Of a DNA stretch of 64,000 nt, positions 34,385-45,415 are shown one piece after another (within the stretch, counting starts at the first letter, position 1; each line of letters starts with the position of its first letter). The translations under genes and the position numbers were made by a program. Source of the DNA: Peribolospora baueri. Lineage: Eukaryota; Basidiomycota; Peribolosporomycetes; Peribolosporales; Peribolosporaceae. Under the pieces are notes generated by a model. The model was not told where the DNA came from, made no database searches, and saw only the letters and a program-made list of their open reading frames with translations. The stretch is taken from NCBI GenBank assembly GCA_029717555.1, contig JAMDHS010000016.1, forward strand, positions 238,174 to 302,173, in the 5' to 3' direction.

Positions 34385-35825
34385 AATAACGAGGTTCGCG
34401 CCGGTGTCCTTGACGCGTTTGATCATCTCCTCGAACTTAGTGCGCTCGTACTCCTGCAGCTTCTTGTACTCCTCTACGTTGGTGATGTCGAGCTTATGCT
34501 TCGTCTTGGGACGAGGAGGCTCGAAGGGGCAAGTGAGGATGGCAATCTTGGCGTCTTTGACCACGCGGGGCATCTGCGGGTGAGACATGTCCTTGTCCAC
34601 CACCACGCCCTTCACCAACGCTGTGTCCTCCAACGAACCGCCAACCTTGCCGTCCACCTTGATAAGCTCGAAGTCGACGTCCCGGCGCTCCAGATCAGCG
34701 ACAGAAAGAACAGCATCGACGGCAATACGGGCGAATTTCTCATGAGCTTTTGAGACACTGGCAGGAGGGAAAGTGAGAGGGGAGATCAAAATCCGGACCG
34801 CCGCTGCACGGACACCGAAAGGGGCTGCAGTTTGCGAAACCGTAGCTGATGCACCATTGTACGGACACTCACATCTTGCTACCCAGACTCGTCATGGCCG
34901 TCTTGAGCAGCTCCTCAATGTTCTCCTTGTCGAAATCGATCCTGTCGGAGACGCTGTCCAGCTCTGCCACGGCCACTTGGCAGGCGCGCTCGAAACCGTC
35001 GGCGATGCGGATCGGGTGGATTCCTCGGTCGAGGAGGGATTCCGATTGCTCCAGGAGCGCCCCAGCGAGGACTGAGCGCGAGAAAGATAGGATAGAGTTG
35101 ATATGAGCACACATGGGCTCTGAACCTCCCTGAACAGGGGCATTCGTTACTCACCTACGACGCCGGTAGTCCCATCTCCAATCTCATCATCCTGACTTTT
35201 ACTGAGCTGAACGAGTAGCTTAGCGACCTGATGCTCCACCTCCATCTGGCCCAAAATGGTGGCTCCATCGTTGGTCACGTTAATGTCACCGTCGGGCGAG
35301 ATGAGGATCTTGTCCAGACCGCGAGGGCCGAGCGAGGTGCGGATGATCTGGAAGACAGATCAGCGAAAAGACGAGTCAGTCAACAAGGGAAGGAGGATCC
35401 TTTCATGATAAAATCCATCTCACATTCGCAACAGTCCGGGCAGCGAGACTGGACGTATGGAGGAAGAAATAGGTGTAATGATAGCGACAAAGGCATATGA
35501 GCATGCATGCAACCAGGCAGCACCCAGACCGACGGCCCGACCAACGTCGGTGTCCTTCTTAAAGCGAGGGATAGAAACGCACATGTGGGACTTGATAGCG
35601 GCGATACCTTTTGTCCGCGTCTTCTTTCCCTGCTCCCTGACGATGATGAACGGGCGACCGTACTGCGAAAGCGAAAGCATAGAGGCGACATTCAGCTCGG
35701 ACAGACCCACCGGGCCGTCGATTCTGCAATCGACTACGAGCGCGGCGTGTCGCTTCACTTCGTCCTGCCCTTTGTTCGCTCACCTCGTCCGTGGCGTAGA
35801 CGGCCTCAGGCTGTTGTTGCGCCAT
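33056..35825 (-). CDS. CCT5: Chaperonin TCP-1/CCT subunit epsilon
   Basis: A multi-exon gene from ATG 35825 to TAA 33056. Seen: [14 protein letters not shown], then [153 protein letters not shown] and a closing [10 protein letters not shown]. Known: these are group II chaperonin ATPase motifs (GDGTT, LGPRG, TNDGAT), and the subunit-specific segments match CCT5. The cytosolic ring folds actin, tubulin and WD40 proteins. The length is as expected (about 550-560 residues). It is divergent from ADE2 by 234 nt and convergent with DFR1 (192 nt between stops). Confidence 0.96.
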
Positions 35826-36059
35826 GTTGAGATGGGGAATGAGGGTAGAGGGTTGAGCTGGCGTCCTCCGTCTCCCTGAGAATCATTTCTCGCCGTCCAA
35901 CTCGTCGTCAGTCGTCGGTCGCCGCAGACGTCCATAACCCTACTCGGTTGATCGGCTGCGGTAAGAAGGTCGAGTGGGCCGGGCTTCGAGTCAAGGCGAG
36001 GCAGGCGAAACGAACATAGATACACTATACCTCCAAACTACCTCGGCCAGCAACACACG
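35826..36059. promoter_or_regulatory. Divergent promoter region of CCT5 and ADE2
   Basis: Only 234 nt separate the two start codons, so both core promoters and 5' UTRs must share it. No specific element is claimed. Confidence 0.45.
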
Positions 36060-38094
36060 ATGGAAAGCAGAAGGGTGGGCGTGCTGGGTAAGCAATGATG
36101 GGCCAACTTACAACTATGGGTTCATTTTCTGACTCCATCTTCACACCTCTTGCGCCCCAGGCGGCGGGCAGTTGGGCCGCATGTTCGTTGAGGCGGCCTC
36201 GCGGCTCAACGTAGACGTCCTCTTCCTCGACCAAGGCACCTCCACTCCCGCAAAGCAGATCAAAGCCTCTCCAGACCACGTCGACGGATCTTTTGCCGAT
36301 CGCGAGAAGATCAAAGAGCTGGCTGCAAAGGTGAACGTGCTGACCGTGGAGATCGAGCACGTCGACGCCGCCGTGCTCGCCGAGATCGAAGCCGAGGGGA
36401 AGGTGGCCGTCCATCCTCGCCCCGAGACGATCCGAATCATCCAGGACAAATACGCGCAGAAGCTCCACCTCGCGTCCTCTTGCATCCCGCTGGCGGAGAG
36501 TATCGACGTCGAAGCCTCCGAGGCCGGCATCCGGCAAGCTGGAGACAAATTTGGCTATCCCTTCATGCTCAAAAGCAGGACGCTGGCGTACGACGGCCGA
36601 GGAAATTTCGTCGTCAAGTCCTCTGGCGACGCTTCCTCTGCTTTGGCTGCGCTTGGGGGTGGACAGAGGGGCCTATACGCGGAGAGGTGGGCCAAGTTTG
36701 AGCGCGAGGTTGCCGTCATGGTCGTTCGCAGCGCGGGGGGAGAGGTGAGGAGCTATCCGGCGGTAGAGACCGTGCATAAGGACAGCATCTGCCATCAGGT
36801 CATCGCCCCCCTGCGAAGCCGCTTCTTAGGAGTGCAAGAACGGGCAAGGAAGATCGCTGAGGATGCGGTGAGGACATTTGAAGGTGCTGGTGTCTTCGGA
36901 GTCGAGATGTTTTTGATGGCCGATGGTGAGTCGTTGTTTCCATGGTGTGGCGTGCCAGTGGCGATTACGTTAAAATATCGACGATCTCTCTCTTCTCCGA
37001 ACAAATCATCTCGCAGGAACTCTTTTGCTCAACGAGATTGCGCCCCGGCCGCACAACTCCGGCCACTACACCATCGAAGCCTGCTCGACATCTCAATACG
37101 AGAACCACCTCCGCGCGATCCTCAACCTGCCCCTGGGCGACACCTCGCTAAAGGTACCCTCGGCGGCGATGCTCAACATACTCGGCCTCTCCCACTCCTT
37201 CCGAGACGCATACGCTCCCGCACTCGAGAGCCTTCGGGTGCCCGGTGCGACCGTGCATCTTTACGGAAAGGCGGCGTGCAGGAAGGGCCGGAAGATGGGA
37301 CACGTCACTGTCGTCGCAGACTGCGATGCCCAGCTTGAGGAGCGAATGAAGCCGCTCCTAGAAGCGCTCGACAAAGCCACACTGTCCGCGGCTGGGGCCG
37401 CTTCAGACCTCTCCTCGTCCACTACCTCTGCAACGACCTCCCACGGTGCCTTCAACCACCCCCACCCTCTTGTGGGCATCATCATGGGCTCCGACTCCGA
37501 CTTGCCAACGATGCTCCCAGCTGCCACTTTCCTCAAAAACTTTTCCGTCCCCTTCGAGCTCACGATCGTTTCCGCCCACCGCACGCCTGACCGGATGGTC
37601 GACTATGCTCGCAGCGCCGCCGCTCGAGGCCTTAAGGTAATAATAGCCGGAGCGGGTGGGGCGGCACACCTGCCTGGCATGGTCGCTGCCATGACGCCGT
37701 TGCCTGTCGTTGGCGTCCCCGTGAGGGGTAGCTCTTTGGACGGCGTGGACAGCTTGCATTCGATCGTGCAAATGCCGGTGAGTCCCGCGTCCTGCTGTTC
37801 CCTTCTGCGCGTGTGTGCGGCTGCGAGATGATCACAGAGATCACGGGCGTGCGATGGAGGGCTCAAACTCTCCTCATCCCATCCGTCTCCGTCGAGCAGC
37901 GTGGCGTCCCTGTCGCGACGGTCGCCATCAACAATTCGACCAACGCCGGCCTCCTGGCGATTCGCATCCTCGGCTCAAGCATGCCGCGCTACCTTACAGC
38001 CATGGAGAAGTATATGGAAAAGATGGAGCGCGAGGTGTTGGATAAGGCCGAGAGGCTCGAGAAGGAGGCGTGGGATTACGAGGTAAAAAAGTAG
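36060..38094 (+). CDS. ADE2: Phosphoribosylaminoimidazole carboxylase, PurK-PurE fusion
   Basis: Four exons (36060-36087, 36161-36925, 37017-37777, 37900-38094) give 582 residues. Seen: [17 protein letters not shown]; an ATP-grasp (PurK-like) part with [63 protein letters not shown] and [20 protein letters not shown]; and a PurE part with [55 protein letters not shown] and [20 protein letters not shown]. Known: fungal Ade2 makes CAIR from AIR in purine synthesis in the cytosol; loss of activity usually gives red colonies. All signature motifs are intact ([20 protein letters not shown]). The first exon is only 28 nt, and the GGGQLGRM nucleotide loop is split by the first intron. Confidence 0.97.
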
Positions 38095-38643
38095 AGAGCG
38101 AGGTTGTGGATGGATGCCTTGCCTTGCCTCTCTCTCTTCGCTTCGTCGCGCTCGTCCTACACACACGTCCTAAATAGATATGGTTAGACAGACGCTTTGT
38201 GTCATTTCCTGGGTGTGTTCCTTTTCCTTCTGTCTGGGTATCAGAATGGAGAGATACACGTGGGAAGAACGAGGCGACCAGCACCGAGTACTTGGTCGTC
38301 CCGTCGAGAGAGGGAAGAGACACAGAGACACAGAGAGAGGGAGAGAAAGAGACACAGAGAGAGAGAGAAGTGTTGGCTTCGGAACGAGCGAAAAGTACGG
38401 AACAAGAGGGAAGGGGGCTAGGGTAAAACGGGAGACAAGACGCAGAGGAATAGACGGATCGCCGTGAAAGTCGGGCGAGGAGTCGATGCGAACGAGGTAG
38501 TAAGGAGCGTTGGGGGGACTAGTATGAAAGCGAGTGGACGGTCCAGGACGGAGAGTCATCGAGCATGGCAGGAGCAAAAGGGCCAAAAAGGAGAAATAGT
38601 GGCGAGCAAGAAAAAAAAAAGGGGGGAAACAGGATCTGAATGA
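38095..38643. other. Intergenic region between convergent ADE2 and BUD14-like gene
   Basis: About 550 nt between convergent stops. It contains an imperfect GA/ACAGAG purine tract (about 38306-38370). Antisense to that tract is a long pyrimidine run that could serve as 3' UTR sequence of the - strand gene. No gene is recognised. Confidence 0.5.
38306..38370. repeat. GA-rich / GACACAGA simple repeat
   Basis: An imperfect purine tract of GAGAGA with interspersed ACACAGAG units lies in the convergent interval after ADE2. Confidence 0.85.
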
Positions 38644-41600
38644 TCAGAAGACTCGGAGCGCCTGTTCGAGTAGATCGTCCAGCGTCTGCAGGTGAACGAA
38701 AAGACGGAGACAAGAAGTACGAATGAGCTGATGAGCAAGCCACATCGAGAGTGACAGGCGTCTCGCGAGCGAACGGACGGCCGACAGGAAGATTAAGAAA
38801 GGAGCGAAAGAGGAAAGCGGAGCTCACGTTCTCTAAGCCGTCCAAATCCCTGCTGATCCCCCCGTACGCCTCCCGGATGCCCTTATGCTCGATCTGCGGC
38901 ATCGACGGCCCGAACAACCGGTACCGCTGACCTTCCTCCTCCTCCGCATCGAGAGGCGGCGTGGCGGGCCGGTGCCTCCTCGCGCCGGCGTCCACGAGCG
39001 TCATGAGCCTATCCAAGCCAAAGTCTTCCCGGAACACCGCATGGCCCACACTGGCGCCAGCGCCGGGCGTAGGACTCATGCTCGCCCCTCGGTTCGCGCC
39101 CGCGCCGCCACCGACAGTCTGTCCGGCCGCGCCAGCGGCAACAGCGGATGAAGCGGCGACGAGCATGCTCTGAGGCGTCGGGTTGGTCGTCGCGGTGTGC
39201 GTGCTCGAATTGAGAGGGCTCGCCGTCTCGGCCGAGCTGTCCGGATCCGGATCGCTGGCCATGCTGGCGAGGCTGGACTGTTTGCGGTGCTTCGACGACG
39301 AGCCGATGCGCAGACGCGAGTCGAGCGTTGGCGTGCTCCTCCCCGTCGGGGACCCAATTCCACGTGACGACGCCGTTTGGGAATGCGGACTCGCCACCCG
39401 AGCGTTAGCGGGGCTGATAGTGCGACTGCTAGTGTTGGACGACAGTATGCCATCTCCGGACGGACCGCCTTGGACGCGAGAGAGGATCTGATCGATGCGG
39501 TCCTCGAGGCTACCGTCCGCAGCCGAGGTGCGCGCCAGGACCTGCTCGAGCAGATCTCCCGTCTGCTGACTTCCGGGCGACGATTGCCCGGCGGCGCCTT
39601 GCCGCGAAAAGGCAGCCGTCGGAGAAGGTGATTTATCGATAGTCAGCGGCGCCGTCTTGAGCGCTTGCACGGCCGCCGCGTCCTCGGCGTCTGCGTCTCT
39701 ACCGCCGAGTTTGAGGTCGAACTGTACGTCCGACAAGCTCAGCGGTGAGGAATCCTTGACCGGCGAGCTCCGAGCGCTTTCGAAGGAGGCGGTAGAGTCG
39801 GAGTACTCGGACCGGCTCTGGCCGAGTGCCGGCCGTGCGGTGGAACGGGAACTAGACCGTGAGCGGGGGTCCTCCTTGCGGAGGGTGTCCTCGATGATGT
39901 CGCTAATGTCGTACGTGTCACCGGAGGCGGCGATGAACGAGTAGCGTATACGATCGTCCATCAACCTCGAGCTCCGAATCGTTCCGCGTTCCGTCGTGAT
40001 GTCGACGCCTCGCTGCGTGTTCCTCTGAGCCGTCGTTTTGGCCCTCTGGGCCCGCTGAGCGGCGATGACCTGTTGGCGGGACATGCCGGCGGGCGTCTCG
40101 GCGATGGTCTCCAGCTCCTCGCGTCGCCTCTGCTGCTCCTTCTGGCGAAGCGTCTCCTCCGTGGGGGAGAGCGATCTGGCACCGCGGGGCTTGTAAAGCG
40201 CCTTGCGAAGGATGAAGACAGGGTCGTCCGATTGAACCTCGTCGGCCGTACCGAGGAAGAAGCTCGTGTCAAGAGATCTTCGCTTGCCGTCCAGCGACCG
40301 CCGGTTGGCGGCCTTGAAGGCCGGAGGTCGAGGATAGGCATCCAACACCTTGCTCACCGCCGATAAATTTCGTTCTGAGCGCAGCAGCGTGGAGTGGGGA
40401 GGAAGGGGCAGAAAATTTGGATGAGGTGGATGGACGGGCGTCGATTCAACGATAGACACAAGGATCGCTTACCTCGTCCCTCGATCTCGACGGACAAGCC
40501 ATACTTGACTCTTGCCATGCTCCTCCTCCTCGCCAACTTGTCCTCCACATCGTCACCGCCATCGACGACGCCCTCTACGATACCGAACCGATCGAGAGCG
40601 GCCTCGATGACCTCGGCGACGGTGGTGTTGCGGGGGAAGGTGAGGATCTTCTCGCGATAATGGTGCGCGACGCCGGGGCTGGGCACGAGCGCATCCGGGC
40701 CCTGCGCGTTGCCGCGCTCACGGAGCGTCTGGGCGGGGATGAGAGCGTTGGTCTTGGGATCGAAGACGGTGCCGTCGGGAAGGTCGCCGGGGAAGATGAG
40801 CACGCGCATCGCGAATCGAGCCGTCGGGCTCGCCGCGCTCTCCGCAGAGTTGAGGTCGGCAGGGCCGACAGAGGAAATCGAGGTGAAGGAAGAGTCCTTG
40901 CCGCCGCCGGCGGCGCTAGAAGAGGCGTACATGGACGACGACAAGGACGTGTCGGCCGATGCGCTCGTGTCGCCCGGCTCTCCCGGCTCGGTGTCGTACG
41001 GCAGCATGCTCGGACTCTCATCTGGCGCCGTGTCCGACCTCTTCTCACCGACGGGTCGGCCGCGGATACGCCGGTTGAGGTAGAATTTGACGATAGAGTC
41101 GTCCGAAAAGTCGCTCATGCCGAGTCGGGTGATGGCCGGGTTCAGACTGAGGTTGGAGCTCACCGAGCTCAGCGAGCCTACGGAGGAGCGCTTGACGCTC
41201 GGCACCTGCAGCATGTCTCGGTCGGGATGAGCTTCGGTGAGAGCGTCGAAGACGACGAGAGGGCGCTCGTGCGGACCGAGCTCGGTCTCGTCGCCCTCGA
41301 TCTCGCGCACGGTGAGGTAGTATTCGCCCAGGTCGGCGTCCGAGACTCCAAGGCGGAAGCGCTGCATGGCCTGTCGGATGAGGTCGTGAGACGTGGTGGA
41401 CTGGTTGAGAAGGACGGTCTTGAACGTGGCCTCGCTGTCGATCGAATCGCCGGCGAAGACGCGCAGCACGTTGAGCATCGAGGTGATGCCCGGCATGGCG
41501 ACCAAGGAGCCGGGCCTTGGCTTCCTGCGAGGCGATAATGCGTCGGCATCGTTGTCCGCCGAAAGGCGGGCCAGTTGCTGGCCCATGCCGCCGCGTTGTT

Positions 41601-43959
41601 GCAGCATCCCCTCGACGTGCGGACCGCCAGGAGGATACATGCCGCCCATGCCGCCGGCCATCTGAGCCGGGGACAAAGCCCGCTGAGGCTGCTGGCCATA
41701 CATACCGCCGCCGGGACTCATGGACATTGACTGACCTGGTCGCATGCCTTGCTGTGGGGTGAGCCGACCTCCTGGTGCGCCGGCGCTGCTGGCGAGCGAG
41801 TCGTCGGAAGAGCGCGTCTGCAGAGACTCCTCGTCCTGAAGGAGACTCTTCCTGTCCCTCTTCCCGCCCGCGGCGCCCTCCTTGTCCTTGTCCTTCTTGC
41901 GCCCGAACAGGCCGCTGAACACGCCCGAAGACTTCTTCGCCTTCTTCCGCTCTTTCTCCCCTTCCTCCGGGCCATGCCCAGCGTCAAAGTCGGCCGAACC
42001 GTTCTTCGACTTGCGGTTGCCGGACTTGCGGTCCTTCTCCGAGCCCTTGGACGCCCGCCTGTCGTCGCCGCTCGGGCTGGGCTGTTGCATCCGGGCCTGG
42101 TCAGTGGCCTGCTGCTGCGCCTGCTGCATGATGGCCGAGGGCAAGAAAGGACTGCCCAGCGTCGAGGAGGCGTTGCTCCTCAACGACTCGTTCCGTTGCC
42201 GCATACTCGTCCCGCCAAACTCCTGCGTGGCGGTCATGGCACTGAGCGAACCAGCGCTCGAGGAAGGCGAGAGCGCCCGTTGAGGCTCCTGCCCGCTGCC
42301 CATCTGCTGGGCTTGATTTTTGCGCAAGCTGTTGCTCTGCGGGCTGCGGTTCTGACCGGGCGCACCCTGTAGAGGGCCGACGGCGCGCTGCTGGATCGGA
42401 CTGCCGCCGCTTTGCGACATAGCCTGCTGTTGTTGTTGTGCTTGTTGAGCAACGTACTGCTGCTGCTGCTGCTGTTGTTGTTGTTGATACTGCTGCTGGC
42501 TTTGCGCCTGGCGCTGTTGTTGTTGTTGTTGCTGTTGTTGTTGCTGCTGCTGCAGCAGCGCCCTCGCATTGGCGGCCTGTGCGTCTGCCTCGGCCTGCGC
42601 GGCGGCGTACTTGATTTGAGCGTCCCGCTGAGCCTGCTTGGCCGCGTCGTCGTCCCAGTCCATGCCGTCATCGGGCTCCATATCTCCTGGGCCGGCGCGA
42701 ACGAGTTGACCGGCGACGGCAGAGCCGGCGGCGGCCTGCTTCCCTCGTCCTCGCACTTCGTCGTTCAACTCCTGCTCTTGCCCTTCGCCGGCCATGTCCT
42801 CGTCTACCTCATCGTCGTACTCGCCCTCCTCTTCATCCTCGTCCCACTCGCCCTCCTCCTCGTCCGAGCTGAACTCGTTTCCAGAGTGCTCAAAGTACTG
42901 GTTCTGCGAGTTGAAAATGACGCCTCGCTTCGATTGTGCCTTGGCCTGATGCTTGGTGAGCTGCGGCGGCGCCCCGTTCACGCGGCGCGAGAGGATAGAC
43001 CGCTTGCCGGGGCTGCCAGCAGCCACCTGAGGGTTCGCCGACGAGTTGGACTTGAGAAGGTGCGAGCGATGAATCTTTTGAGACACTTGAATGTGGTCCT
43101 CATCCGTTGCGGAGGAGAGCTGAGAGAAGAGAAGGTGAGAAGGGTCAGTACGTGCGTCGGAACGGCCGAAGATCGAAGCAGCGCGTCGAAGGACTCACGT
43201 CGACGTTCCGGTGCTTGTTCAACCTCGCGAGTCGCTCGAACGGCGTTTCGATGTTCTCAGCGGGGATGTAACCTACTTCTTGGGTGCGCAAGACTCGCAC
43301 GAGCCACCTGGAGAAGGGACGGAAGAGGAAGAGAGAACGACGAGCGAGGTATATCAGCCAAACTGGCACACACTCGCCACGAAAAGAACCCACGTGCTCC
43401 GAAGAGCGCCAAGCGACGCTCACCAGTACGAGTTGGAATCGTCGAGCAAGGTGAGGCTATTTCCCTTGTTCACCGTCGCCTGCCCCTCGACAGTGGCGAT
43501 AAAGTTGTGAAGGGCGTACACGAGGTCAAAGTCGATGTTCTCATCGGGGATGGAAGGCGAGCTGGACATCTCGTCCTCGTCGTCCAATAAGTCTTCGTCG
43601 TCCTCGTCCTCCTCCTCGTCGTCGTCCAAGCCCTGTCGAAAGTGCCCGGCCGCGCCGTTGAAATCGTCCTCCGAGCCCACGTCCATGTCCACGCCATTGC
43701 CTCCCGTGGCGAGGATGCCGGCGTTGCGCGCGGCGTAGTCCTCATCGGAAGAGAGATGGTCTGCGCTACCATGGTACGTAGAGGGCTGAGAGCCGACGCC
43801 GGCGTAGGGCGAGCCATTGGCAGCCTGGCGAGGCGAGGCGGACTGCCTGCCGGCGTTGACGTCGATGCGAAGGTTGGTGGGACGGGCGGCCGGCGAGGAG
43901 CGACCGGGGCCGGCCTGGGCCTGTTGCTGGGCGTAGGAGAGTTGCGGGCCTTGGAGCAT
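38644..43959 (-). CDS. SH3-domain polarity scaffold, BUD14/Tea4 type, with RA-like domains
   Basis: Five exons (43959-43424, 43307-43199, 43119-40473, 40374-38828, 38685-38644) give 1626 residues. Seen: an acidic Asp/Glu run, then an SH3 domain (about residues 155-215) DLVYALHNFIATVEGQATV, KGNSLTLLDDSNSYWWLVRV, GYIPAENIETPFERLARLNK and HRNVDLSS; an acidic EEDEEEGEYDDE stretch; a Gln-rich region; a charged KKAKKSSGVFSGLFGRKKDK motif; a Ras-association-like region (about 755-880) with LNVLRVFAGDSIDSEATFKT and YYLTVREIEGDETELGPHER; a second such region (about 985-1100) with VLIFPGDLPDGTVFDPKTNA; and a C-terminal SLDDLL-like helix TLDDLLEQALRVF. Known: the SH3 and its flank (ETP-x-ERLARLNKHRNVD) are diagnostic of Bud14/Tea4 proteins, which bind PP1 and formin regulators at cell tips. 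The two RA-like regions are my inference. Confidence 0.85.
42424..42557 (-). repeat. CAG/CAA repeats coding poly-Gln tracts
   Basis: Interrupted runs of CAA and CAG codons on the - strand encode several Gln tracts in the BUD14-like protein. Read on the + strand they give a spurious Leu-rich frame. Confidence 0.9.
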
Positions 43960-45415
43960 GGCGACGAAACGGTGAGGTCAGAAGGAAGCGGATGGGGCGA
44001 CGCAAGAAGGACGAATTCGGTGGGACGACGTGTCGAACGACGCTTGCGGTCGGGCGGACGCGGCGCGCGATGCCGTGCGAGACGGACGGGCAAGAAAGAC
44101 GTGCACTATGCGCGAGAAGCACCAGCACTGTCTTTTCTTTTCTCCGACGCCGCCACGCCTGTAGTTGGGACCAGGGTGCGAGTAGAGGAGCGAACGGGTG
44201 GGTCGTCAGGGAGCGTCGGAAGGACAGGAAGGAAGAACGGAGGAGGACGGGTGTTGTCTGTCTGGTCTTGGGTTGCGGTGCGTGCCGGGAGGACGTGTCA
44301 AGAGGAAGGGGCTCCGCGACGAGAGCAGGGGGATGGCGGCGGAGAGAAGGGATGGAGAGGGGGAGGGTGGATGGGGAGGAAGGAGGTGAGGATGAGGATT
44401 GGGGGTGAAGTGCGAGGTGTTGTGCGACGCGCGACCGAGGAAGGTCGTTCGTTGTTCGCGTGCGGCGGACCGCCGGGTGGGATATGTCGGTCGACGTGGG
44501 TCGCTGGAGTGAGTCGGACGGTCGGCCAGCGGTGGTGGTGGTGGTCGTCGTGAGTTGGTCGTCTACGAATGCCACGATCGCACGGCGAAGGGGCGTTGGA
44601 CGGAGGAGGAGATGGAGATGGAGGTGGTGTTTGTGGATGCGGTCGGACGGGCGCACGCTCTCCTCTCCCACTCCCGGAACGCTGCTCAGGGCGCCGCCGC
44701 AGCACCGCGATGGTGTTCTAGTAGCGGAAGGAGGGCCCCTTATTATTATTACACATACATAAGCAGCACTTTATATTGCCGCAGCGTCGTGTTGTATTGT
44801 GCTCCAGCTACTTGTCCCGGCACGTGACCCTTCTAAATACCTCGCTCGACGCCGGCAGCAATGCTCTGGCCCTGGCTACTCACGCTTGTGCTCGCGCTCG
44901 CTGATCCTATCCTCGGCACCGCCTCCGCTGGCAGCGCCGTTGCTGTGCGCAAAGGGGCAGGGCGGGGGCGGGGGGGACAGACTCGCACGTGACATGGCGC
45001 ACGTCGTCCACCGTCTCCTCTGCCCGGGACGAGCGTTCGGTCGGCCCTATGTATGTTCCCCCGCATGAGCTTACGAACATCCAAGACTTTGCTCGGTATC
45101 GAGACACATGCTCTCCAGTGGAGCCCCGACGTCCAGACGCCTCAGCGCTTTCCGGTTGCACACTTCTGCCTCGCCCGCGCCCAGCTTGGTCGCTGGGTGT
45201 CGGCTGTCGTCACGAGTGTGCGAAGCAGCACCAGCCGGCGGCGCTGATAGTAGTGCCGCAGTAGACGATGATCGGCGACCGCAATGCTGCCAAGCTCGCT
45301 GATTCCGACCCGCCCAGCTCCACGACAATCAGGCCCAACACCTCCAACTGAGCCGAGCAGAGCAGAGCTGAGGGGCAGCCAGGGACGAACGGACCACCCA
45401 CCGCCGCACCTCGTC
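43960..45415. promoter_or_regulatory. Divergent intergenic region, BUD14-like gene and VPS15
   Basis: About 1.46 kb, the longest divergent interval in the window. It is GC-rich with G-rich + strand stretches (44180-44420) and a short run of TAT triplets near 44740. Long open frames here are compositional and lack splice or motif support. Confidence 0.45.

Noticed and set aside
40660-41538. Long + strand open frame (292 codons) rich in R, G, V and E
   Set aside because: It lies entirely antisense to the RA-like part of the BUD14-type gene, has no motif, and reflects GC-rich codon use on the other strand.
42412-43590. + strand frame with long Leu runs resembling membrane helices
   Set aside because: The Leu runs are the reverse reading of CAG/CAA poly-Gln codons in the - strand gene.
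43960-44830. Long frames in the BUD14-VPS15 interval
   Set aside because: Composed of Arg/Gly or Pro/Ser runs in several frames at once, as expected from base composition; no splice-consistent model was found.
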